The notes under the pieces were generated by a model. That model made no database searches. It was not told where the DNA came from and worked only from the letters and a program-made list of their open reading frames with translations. The position numbers were made by a program, and so were the translations under genes. This document shows positions 32,190-38,862 of a stretch of DNA of 64,000 nt, piece by piece. Each line of letters starts with the position of its first letter. The stretch's first letter is position 1. Source of the stretch: Rubrivirga sp. SAORIC476 (GTDB lineage Bacteria; Bacteroidota; Rhodothermia; Rhodothermales; Rubricoccaceae); NCBI RefSeq assembly GCF_002283555.1, contig NZ_MVOI01000003.1, positions 580,536 through 644,535 on the forward strand, read 5' to 3'.

Positions 32190-33398
32190 TCACGCGACCA
32201 CGGGCGTCCGCACGGAACGGACGGTCACCCGCTCCCGGGCGCCGTTCGCACCGACCACGTCGAACGTCCACGGCCCCGGAGCCTCCGGGTCGCTCACCCC
32301 CTCCGCGGCCCAGGCGCCCGCCTCCGACCGGACCGCGAACGGGCGGACGACGTGGTGCTCGCCCCCCGTCACAGCGATGTCGAGCGTGTCCGCCCGCGGG
32401 TCGTACGTCATGCCGACGAACGGGGCGGCGCGGAAGACCGGCCCCACAGCGTCGGACGAGACGACGTCGACCGACACCTCGTGCGGCGACGCCGCGGCAT
32501 GGCGCGAGAGAGCGTCGAACAGGTCGGGCCAGTCCTCGCGGGGCACGGCCGGCGCCGACGGGCGATCGGGACGGATGAGCGAGCGGGCGCCCATGCGGAG
32601 CGTCAGCACGGGACAGGAGGCCTCGCGCACCACGTCCTCGGCGACGCTTCCCAGCAGCCAGCGGCTGAGCCCGCGCCGCCCGTGGCTGGCCTGGACGACG
32701 AGCCCGGCGGACAGCGCGTGGGCGGCGGTCACGATCTCGTGAGCCGCGTCCCCGTAGCGCACCGCCGTCTCGATCGGGACGCGCTCGGCGAAGGGAGCGA
32801 CCCAGGTGTCGAGCGTGGCCTCGACGCCCTCCGCCAGGTCCCGCGTGTCGAGCGGCGGCAGCGCCATCATGTAGGGCACCGGCACGTCGATCGGTTCGAT
32901 CACGTGCAGCGCCACCCCATGCGTGCCGAGCGCCTCCGCCAGGGCCGCCGCGGTCTCCAGGCTCACATCCGACGCCGAGTCGAACGCGAGCGGCGCGAGC
33001 ACCGGCCCCACCGCGGCTCCCGCGGCGCGCGGACTCACGGTCAGCACCGGGCACGGGGCCCGCCGGAGCACAGACTCGACCGTCGAGCCGAGGGTGAGCC
33101 GGTCGATCCCGGTCCGCCCGTGCGTGCCCATGACCAGCAGGTCGGCGCCGATCTCCTCGGCGTACGCCAGGATCGCGTCGGCGGGCATGGGGAAGCGGCG
33201 ACGGACCTGGACGACACCGTCCGCCTCGATGCGCGGGGCGGCGGAGGCGGGCGCCACGCTCCCGGTCGCCGCCGCATCCACCCGGAGGACGTGCAGGGTA
33301 GCGCCGTGGCGCGTCGCGAAACGCTCGGCCAGGGGCCGGGCCGCCTCGGCCGCGGACGAGTCGTCGGTGGGGAAGAGAACCGTCTGGACGTGCAGCAT
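32190..33398 (-). CDS. Tandem universal stress protein with C-terminal extra domain
   Basis: 402-aa protein: Usp domains at about 1-130 and 135-275, plus an unusual C-terminal module (about 285-402). Domain 1 carries GTHGRTGIDRLTLGSTVESV and domain 2 ASHGRRGLSRWLLGSVAEDV, the ATP-loop patterns. The extra module begins PREDWPDLFDALSRHAAASPHEVSVDVV and ends WTFDVVGANGARERVTV. It resembles the small stand-alone DUF5335-type proteins as I recall them, a tentative match. It lies 19 nt after another double Usp gene and before the kinase pair. Confidence 0.9.
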   Translation of the reverse strand: MLHVQTVLFPTDDSSAAEAARPLAERFATRHGATLHVLRVDAAATGSVAPASAAPRIEADGVVQVRRRFPMPADAILAYAEEIGADLLVMGTHGRTGIDRLTLGSTVESVLRRAPCPVLTVSPRAAGAAVGPVLAPLAFDSASDVSLETAAALAEALGTHGVALHVIEPIDVPVPYMMALPPLDTRDLAEGVEATLDTWVAPFAERVPIETAVRYGDAAHEIVTAAHALSAGLVVQASHGRRGLSRWLLGSVAEDVVREASCPVLTLRMGARSLIRPDRPSAPAVPREDWPDLFDALSRHAAASPHEVSVDVVSSDAVGPVFRAAPFVGMTYDPRADTLDIAVTGGEHHVVRPFAVRSEAGAWAAEGVSDPEAPGPWTFDVVGANGARERVTVRSVRTPVVA

Positions 33399-33417
33399 GG
33401 GAGGAGGGAGTTGAGGG

Positions 33418-34365
33418 TTAGAACGGGAGCGGCGGCGCCGTCGCCGCGACCGGTCGGGGCGAAGACCGAAGCGACGCGGCCTCCTGGAGCGTCAGCACGG
33501 GGCAGGGCGCCCGACGGATCACGGCCTCGGAGACGCTGCCGATCAGGCGCGCGAGCCCGGTGCGGCCGTGGGTGCCGAGGACCACGGCCCCGGCGCCGCG
33601 CTCACTGGCCAGCGCGGCCACCAGCCGACCGGGTGCGCCGAGCCCGACGTGGAGCGCAGCCGGGGAGCACACCGTCGCCGCGAACCGCTCCAGGCGCTCG
33701 CGCACGGCGGCCCCCTGCTCCGGGTCGAAGTCGACCAGCGACAGGATGTGAGGCGCCAGCCCCGGGTACGGCCCGGCGTCGCGGACGACGTGGACCACCT
33801 CGACCGGCGCTCCGGTCGCCTCGGCGAGCACGCAGCCCGCCGCCAGCGCCCCCCGGCTGCGCTCCGAGAAGTCGACGCCCACCAGCACGGGCGCCTCGGG
33901 CCCCGGTCCGTCGACGGCGCCGCGCTCGGGGACGGTCAGCACCGGGCAGGGGGCGCTCGCCACGAGCGCCTCGGCGACGCTGCCGAGCAGCGCCCTCGAC
34001 AGCCCCGACCGACCGTGCGTGCCGACGACCAGCAGGTCCGGATTGACGGCGCCGAGGTAGCGCAGCACAGCCGCGTGGACCGACACGTCGCGGACCACGG
34101 CCACTGTCGGCTCGAGGCGGTCCAGACCGTCAGCATCGCGGAGCCCCAGCGTCTCCATCGCGAAGCGCTCGACGCGGACGCGGAGCGCGCTCGCGGGCAC
34201 GGCGTCGGGTGCGGCGCCATCACCCGACGCGTGGAACAGCACGTCGGCGTGGAGCAGGTGGAGGACGGCCCCCGACCGGCGGGCGAGGTCGGCCGCACGC
34301 ACGAGCGCGACGGCAGCGCCGGGAGAGAAGTCGATGGCGGCGACGACGGTGCGGAGAGACAGCAT
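33418..34365 (-). CDS. Tandem universal stress protein (two Usp domains)
   Basis: 315-aa double Usp. Domain 1 (about 1-145) starts MLSLRTVVAAIDFSPGA and has GTHGRSGLSRALLGSVAEAL; domain 2 (about 155-300) has GTHGRTGLARLIGSVSEAV. Both keep the nucleotide-binding loop. The starts of this protein and of the 14271-15203 protein are nearly the same (MLSLRT), which implies paralogy. Same-strand neighbours are the small exported protein (12 nt gap upstream) and the extended Usp (19 nt downstream), an apparent operon. Confidence 0.93.
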   Translation of the reverse strand: MLSLRTVVAAIDFSPGAAVALVRAADLARRSGAVLHLLHADVLFHASGDGAAPDAVPASALRVRVERFAMETLGLRDADGLDRLEPTVAVVRDVSVHAAVLRYLGAVNPDLLVVGTHGRSGLSRALLGSVAEALVASAPCPVLTVPERGAVDGPGPEAPVLVGVDFSERSRGALAAGCVLAEATGAPVEVVHVVRDAGPYPGLAPHILSLVDFDPEQGAAVRERLERFAATVCSPAALHVGLGAPGRLVAALASERGAGAVVLGTHGRTGLARLIGSVSEAVIRRAPCPVLTLQEAASLRSSPRPVAATAPPLPF

Positions 34366-34377
34366 GACAGGGAGGGG

Positions 34378-34863
34378 CTACAGAGCGAGGGGGGCGTCGG
34401 CGGCACGGAGCGCCCACCAGTGGCCCACCTCCGGGATCGTGTCGATCCGCGTGCCGACGCTGCGGAACCAGCCCTCCAGGCGGCCGTCGTCGGACAGGGT
34501 GCCGCGGAACTCGGTCTCCAGCGGAAGGCCCCACGCGGGGTCGTCGTAGCGGACGAGCGTGCCGCGCACCGTCCGGTCCTCGACGGTCACGTGGTGGACG
34601 GCCAGCGGGACGGGCGCGGGCATCGGGTCGTCGGCGGTCGGGCGCGGCACCATCAGCACGAGCGCGCGGACGGAGTCGGCGGTCGCGGCGAGGCGGAACA
34701 CCACGGTGCCCTGCCGCCCGCTGTCCTCGCCGACGTAGCCGCCCGCCCACTCTCCGACGAACGCCGCAAGGTCGGCCGGGTCGGCGGTGACGGGGGCGGC
34801 CGTCTGGGCCGCGCCGCCCGCTGAGGTGGCGAGGAAGCAGGCCGCGAGGAGGAGGAGACGCAT
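34378..34863 (-). CDS. Small exported hypothetical protein (161 aa)
   Basis: 161 aa from ATG 34863, with a signal peptide (1-20, ending near GGAAQ). I do not recognise a family. The mature part looks like a single beta-barrel or lipocalin-like domain: FVGEWAGGYVGED, TVVFRLAATADS, VHHVTVEDRTVRGTLVRYDDP, LEGWFRSVG. GEW...G openings occur in small binding proteins, but no ligand can be assigned. It ends 12 nt before a double Usp gene and may be its operon partner. Confidence 0.75.
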   Translation of the reverse strand: MRLLLLAACFLATSAGGAAQTAAPVTADPADLAAFVGEWAGGYVGEDSGRQGTVVFRLAATADSVRALVLMVPRPTADDPMPAPVPLAVHHVTVEDRTVRGTLVRYDDPAWGLPLETEFRGTLSDDGRLEGWFRSVGTRIDTIPEVGHWWALRAADAPLAL

Positions 34864-34949
34864 GGTGTGGAGGGCGGTGGGTCTCCCCAGGTTCGCCCGC
34901 TCCAGGCCCCCGTCCTGCCAGCCGCCTGCGGGTGCACGGGGCGTGCGTC

Positions 34950-34983
34950 CCCCCGCCACCGTGCGGGGGAGACCCCTACACGC
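34950..34983. repeat. Hairpin followed by CCCCTACAC between hprK and the small exported gene
   Basis: Arms 34950-34956 and 34963-34969 (7 bp, 6-nt loop) lie next to ACCCCTACACGC at 34972-34983. Downstream of the hprK stop on the minus strand. No T tract; another member of the CCCCTAC-associated group. Confidence 0.4.
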
Positions 34984-34995
34984 TCACCCTCCCCC

Positions 34996-36009
34996 TCACT
35001 CGATGTCGTTCTCGAACCAGCTGATGCCGCGCCCCATCGCAGGCCCGGCCTTCGTGTCGATCCGGTCGCGGAGGCGCTTCGAGAACGCCTCGGCGGGGTC
35101 GTTGCCGTAGTGCCGCAGGAGGTGGTTCATCGCGATCACCTCGCAGATGACGGTCACGTTCTTGCCCGGCGTGATGGGCAGCTTCACGAGCGGCAGGTCG
35201 ACGCCCAGGATCGACCGCATCTCGGTCACCATCCCGATCCGCGTGTACTCCTCGTCCTCGTCCCACGGGTGGATGCTCACCACCAGTTCGATCCGCTTCT
35301 GGAACCGGATCGCGCGGACGCCGAACATGGCGCGCACGTCGATGATGCCCAGCCCGCGGATCTCCATGAAGTGCTCCGCGAGCGTCGTCCCGGCGCCCAT
35401 CACCACACTGTCGCCCTTGCGCGTCGCCATCACCACGTCGTCGGCCACGAGGCGGTGGCCGCGCTCGACGAGGTCGAGGGCCATCTCGGACTTGCCGATG
35501 CCCGCCGGGCCGGTCAGCAAGAGCCCCACCCCGTACACGTCCACCAGCGAGCCGTGGACGGTGAGTTGCTCGGCGAAGTGGTCCTCCAGCACGTCGCGCA
35601 GGAGCCCCATGAAGGGGACCGTCGGGTCGGGCGTCTGGAACAGCGGCACGCCGTGCTCGGCGGCGAGCGCTTCGAGCGCGTCCGGGAGCCGGTTGCCTGC
35701 CGTCAGCACGATGGCGGGCGGGTCGAAGGACAGCAGGAGGCCGAACGCCTCAGCCGCCTGCTCCGGGGAGAGCCACATCAGGTAGCGGCACTCGGTGTTG
35801 CCGAGGATCTGGACGCGGCGGTGCTCGAAGTGCTCCGTGTAGCCCGCCAGCACCAGCCCCGGCCGGTGGACGTGGCGGACGGTCACCTCGCGACCCTCCG
35901 GGGGGCCGCCCCCGATCGCCTCGATGGCGATGCCGACGCGGTCGCGGAGGCGCTCGACGAGCGCGGGCAGCGCGATCGACTCGTGGCGGAACGGGGCAGG
36001 TGGGCGCAT
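34996..36009 (-). CDS. hprK: HPr kinase/phosphorylase homologue
   Basis: 337-aa HprK-type protein. N-terminal domain about 1-135; the C-terminal kinase has Walker A GPAGIGKS (about residue 167), VADD(V/V) after it (HRLVADDVVMA), the HPrK/P signature GLGIIDVRAMFG, and the C-terminal ITPGKNVTVICEVIAMNHLLRHYG. HprK phosphorylates HPr Ser46 in Firmicutes. Many Bacteroidota-related bacteria lack a full sugar PTS, so its substrate here is uncertain. Follows the MoxR gene by 43 nt on the same strand. Confidence 0.93.
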   Translation of the reverse strand: MRPPAPFRHESIALPALVERLRDRVGIAIEAIGGGPPEGREVTVRHVHRPGLVLAGYTEHFEHRRVQILGNTECRYLMWLSPEQAAEAFGLLLSFDPPAIVLTAGNRLPDALEALAAEHGVPLFQTPDPTVPFMGLLRDVLEDHFAEQLTVHGSLVDVYGVGLLLTGPAGIGKSEMALDLVERGHRLVADDVVMATRKGDSVVMGAGTTLAEHFMEIRGLGIIDVRAMFGVRAIRFQKRIELVVSIHPWDEDEEYTRIGMVTEMRSILGVDLPLVKLPITPGKNVTVICEVIAMNHLLRHYGNDPAEAFSKRLRDRIDTKAGPAMGRGISWFENDIE

Positions 36010-36052
36010 GGGGAGTGGAGCGTGAGGCGTGGCGTCCCACGCCCCGGCCGGC

Positions 36053-37093
36053 TCAGGGGACTTCGACGGCCGAGAGGACGCGGCGGACGATCTGCTCGGA
36101 GGTCACGTCCTCCGCCTCGGCCTCGTAGGTGACGGCCACGCGGTGACGCAGCACGTCGAGCGCGATGGCGCGGACGTCGTCGGGCGTGGCGTAGGCGCGG
36201 CCCTGGAGGAAGGCGTGGGCGCGGGCGGCGAGCGCGAGCGCGATGGACGCGCGCGGGCTGGCGCCGTAGGCCACGAGCCCCCGCAGGTCCGACAGCTTGT
36301 ATTTCTGCGGCTCCCGCGTCGCCAGCACCAGGTCCACGATGTACTCCTCGACGCGCGCGTCCAAGTAGATCTCGCCGACGACGGCGCGGGCGGACAGGAT
36401 CTGGGCGGGCGTGACCACCGGCGCCACGGCCGGGAGCGCCGTCCCGTGCGACATCCGACGCATGATCTCGATCTCCTCCTCGCGCGACGGGTAGCCGACG
36501 ACCACCTTCAGCATGAAGCGGTCCACCTGGGCCTCGGGCAGCGGGTAGGTCCCCTCTTGCTCGATCGGGTTCTGGGTGGCGAGCACGAGGAACGGCCGCG
36601 GCAGCGGGTAGGTCGTCTCGCCGATGGTGACCTGCCGCTCCTGCATCGCCTCCAGCAGCGCGCTCTGGACCTTCGCGGGCGCGCGGTTGACCTCGTCGGC
36701 CAGGATGACGTTGGCGAAGATGGGGCCCTTCTTGACCTGGAAGCTGGCGTCCGCCTGGTTGTAGATGAGCGTGCCCAGCAGGTCGGCCGGGAGGAGGTCC
36801 GGTGTGAACTGGATGCGCTGGAAGCGCGCGTCGATGGCCTTCGCGAGCGTCGAGACGGTGAGCGTCTTGGCGAGGCCGGGGACGCCCTCCAGCAGCACGT
36901 GGCCGCCGGTCAGCATCCCGATCAGCAGCCGCTCGACCATGTGGGCCTGCCCGACGACCACGCGGCCGACGGACTCCAGCAGCGCGGGCACGAAGCGGGC
37001 CTGCTCGGCGACGCGGGCGGTGAGAGCGCCGAGGTCGGGGGTGGCCGCCTCGGGCGGCTGCGGGGCGGGGACGGTGGGGTCGGGGGGGAGCAT
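36053..37093 (-). CDS. MoxR-family AAA ATPase
   Basis: 346-aa MoxR AAA+ protein. Walker A GVPGLAKT, Walker B ILADEVNRAPAKVQSALLEAMQE, sensor-1 ATQNPIEQEGTYPLPEAQVDRF and the lid with GASPRASIAL. MoxR ATPases usually sit next to DUF58 and von Willebrand proteins and act as chaperones in metal or complex insertion. Here no DUF58 gene is adjacent; the next gene is hprK. Cytoplasmic. Confidence 0.95.
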   Translation of the reverse strand: MLPPDPTVPAPQPPEAATPDLGALTARVAEQARFVPALLESVGRVVVGQAHMVERLLIGMLTGGHVLLEGVPGLAKTLTVSTLAKAIDARFQRIQFTPDLLPADLLGTLIYNQADASFQVKKGPIFANVILADEVNRAPAKVQSALLEAMQERQVTIGETTYPLPRPFLVLATQNPIEQEGTYPLPEAQVDRFMLKVVVGYPSREEEIEIMRRMSHGTALPAVAPVVTPAQILSARAVVGEIYLDARVEEYIVDLVLATREPQKYKLSDLRGLVAYGASPRASIALALAARAHAFLQGRAYATPDDVRAIALDVLRHRVAVTYEAEAEDVTSEQIVRRVLSAVEVP

Positions 37094-37232
37094 GCCTGCG
37101 CGGTGGGGGGCGGCGGAACGGGCGGCCGTCGGCCGGTCGTGCGGAGGATACGCAGGGGCGCGGTGGGTCAGTGCGTCGGTGCGTCAGTCAGCGGCTCCAC
37201 CTTGGCACCGAGGCGGGCCGACTCGCTCTGCC

Positions 37233-37260
37233 CGTTCCTCGTCCCGCGTTCCCCGTTCCG
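37233..37260. repeat. Tandem heptamer repeat CGTTCCN x4
   Basis: Four consecutive 7-nt units (CGTTCCT, CGTCCCG, CGTTCCC, CGTTCCG), in the 183-nt gap between moxR and the type IX cargo gene. Same periodicity and GTTC core as the element at 55241. Confidence 0.5.
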
Positions 37261-37276
37261 CGAGCGCCAGCGAGCC

Positions 37277-37888
37277 CTACCGCACCACCGTCACCCGCCG
37301 CACCTGCGCCTCGGCCCCCGCCACCACGCGGACGAGGTACACGCCCGGCGCCAGCCCCGCCGTCGGCCAGCGGACCTCGTGGGCGCCCGCCTCGGTGTCG
37401 CCCTCGGCCAGCACGCCCACCTCGCGGCCCAGCACATCGTAGGCCGCCAGACGCACCGGGCCGTCCCGGGGCACCACGAACGGGACCGTGATCGTGCCGC
37501 GCGACGGGTTCGGGTACGGCGCGTCGAGCGCCAGCGCCTCCGGCGGCGCGACCTCCAGCCGGACCGTGTGCGTGGCGACGACGGCCTCCCCGTCGCGGAC
37601 CTCGACGACGACCTCGCCGACCTCGCCGACCGGGGCGGTCCGCGCCACGTCGAAGGCGAGCCGGGCGACGGGCTCGGGCTCATCGTCGAGGCGGACCGCG
37701 TCGGCGACGGACTGGGCGAAGGTGAGCCATGCGGGCGCCTCGGCGACGGCGACGGTCAGCCCGGCGCCCGCCTCCCCGGCGACGGCCAGTTCGAGGGCGT
37801 TGTCGTGCGAGGCGAACGGGACGGCGTGGGGGGCCGGAGCCTGCGCCGAGGCGGACAGGGTGAGGAGCGCGATCAGGACAAGCCGCAT
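37277..37888 (-). CDS. Small exported protein with type IX sorting domain
   Basis: 203 aa. Signal peptide 1-16 (ALLTLSASAQA). About 25-115 is an Ig/cadherin-like module (LAFDVARTAPVGEVGEVVVEVRDG). The last 80 residues are a type A T9SS sorting domain: APYPNPSRGTITVPF, RLAAYDVLGREV, LAPGVYLVRVVAG, terminating RRVTVVR. With so little besides the tail it may be a decoration or adaptor of the cell surface. Follows the 306-aa gene by 18 nt. Confidence 0.85.
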   Translation of the reverse strand: MRLVLIALLTLSASAQAPAPHAVPFASHDNALELAVAGEAGAGLTVAVAEAPAWLTFAQSVADAVRLDDEPEPVARLAFDVARTAPVGEVGEVVVEVRDGEAVVATHTVRLEVAPPEALALDAPYPNPSRGTITVPFVVPRDGPVRLAAYDVLGREVGVLAEGDTEAGAHEVRWPTAGLAPGVYLVRVVAGAEAQVRRVTVVR

Positions 37889-37906
37889 GGTGTCTGGGAT
37901 AGGGAG

Positions 37907-38827
37907 CTACAGGCCCTGGTCCGGGAGCCCGGCGAAGTCGAGAATCGCCGTCCGGATCGCCTCTCGGAGAGGGACGCCCTCGTAGGTCGAGTAGCGCTCG
38001 CGCTGCCACGGGGTCAGACGCGCGACCCGCTCCCCGGCCCATCGATCGATCCCGGCGTAGACCGCGACGGGCTCACGGGCGGCCAGCGCGGCAAGGGCCT
38101 CCGCCGCTTGGGTCGGTGTCCGCCCAACGGCTACGCTTCCAGGGACCTGAGGCCCGAAGTACGGATGAGAGGACGACCCACTTTCTTGGGGGAGGATGAA
38201 CGAGTCCGCATGGGAGGCCATCTCGTAAGTCGCTTGATCGAGAGGCAGCCCCTCCCAACGTGCCTGGTACCGAAGGCCCGTCTCATACGCCGAGACGGCC
38301 ACCTGAAGCGTCGGACATCCCCAGCCCAAGGCACGAATTCTGGGCAGCATCGATGAGTCGGGCCGTACGGAGGCAGTCATGATTGCCTGTCTCAACGTAA
38401 GTCCGAGGTGACGCCATGCCGGAGTGAGTGAGTCGCTGCAACCCTCTGCTGTTCGCCGACTCTCAGCGTAATCCACTAAAGCTTCGGGCGGGACGCCGAC
38501 CCGGATCATAGCAAGAAAGGCCTGCGCCGAGAAGCCCCAGTATGCAGTAAGTCGATAGGCATCCACAATACTCCACAACTCGGCGACTGCGAAAGTATCC
38601 CTCTCTATCGATGTACGCTCAAGAACCGTCATGACGTCTCCGTTTGAGAGCTCACCGCGGCGCACTAGATCAAGACTAGCCTGTAGCGAGAGGTCGACGA
38701 GGGCTGGTTGTCGCTCCTCACTAAGGGCCATCTCTGCGGGAAGAGGGGCCTTGGGTGGCGAGGGAGCTCCAGGTTGAGCTACGGCAGGGGCACAAATCAG
38801 GCAGAGAAGAAGGGTGGACGACTTCAT
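37907..38827 (-). CDS. Hypothetical exported protein (306 aa), composition anomalous at its 5' end
   Basis: Unrecognised protein with a signal peptide (1-17, ending VAQ). Mature part is Ala/Leu/Glu-rich and largely helical (VDLSLQASLDLVRRGELSNGDVMTVLE, WSIVDAYRLTAYWGFSAQAFLAMIRVG), with cysteines at two places and a C-terminal segment repeating tract-like REAIRTAIL / RQAIMTA. The 5' half is clearly less GC-rich than the 3' half and continues the AT-rich stretch of the preceding gene. It starts 35 nt after that gene on the same strand. An operonic, possibly functionally linked partner of the giant zincin protein. Confidence 0.7.
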   Translation of the reverse strand: MKSSTLLLCLICAPAVAQPGAPSPPKAPLPAEMALSEERQPALVDLSLQASLDLVRRGELSNGDVMTVLERTSIERDTFAVAELWSIVDAYRLTAYWGFSAQAFLAMIRVGVPPEALVDYAESRRTAEGCSDSLTPAWRHLGLTLRQAIMTASVRPDSSMLPRIRALGWGCPTLQVAVSAYETGLRYQARWEGLPLDQATYEMASHADSFILPQESGSSSHPYFGPQVPGSVAVGRTPTQAAEALAALAAREPVAVYAGIDRWAGERVARLTPWQRERYSTYEGVPLREAIRTAILDFAGLPDQGL

Positions 38828-38862
38828 AGGATCGGTGCTGAAAATCGGTTCGGGGCTGCTGA

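Noticed and set aside
37166-37192. GTGCGTC micro-repeats before the type IX cargo gene
   Set aside because: Only two to three imperfect units; compatible with chance in this composition.
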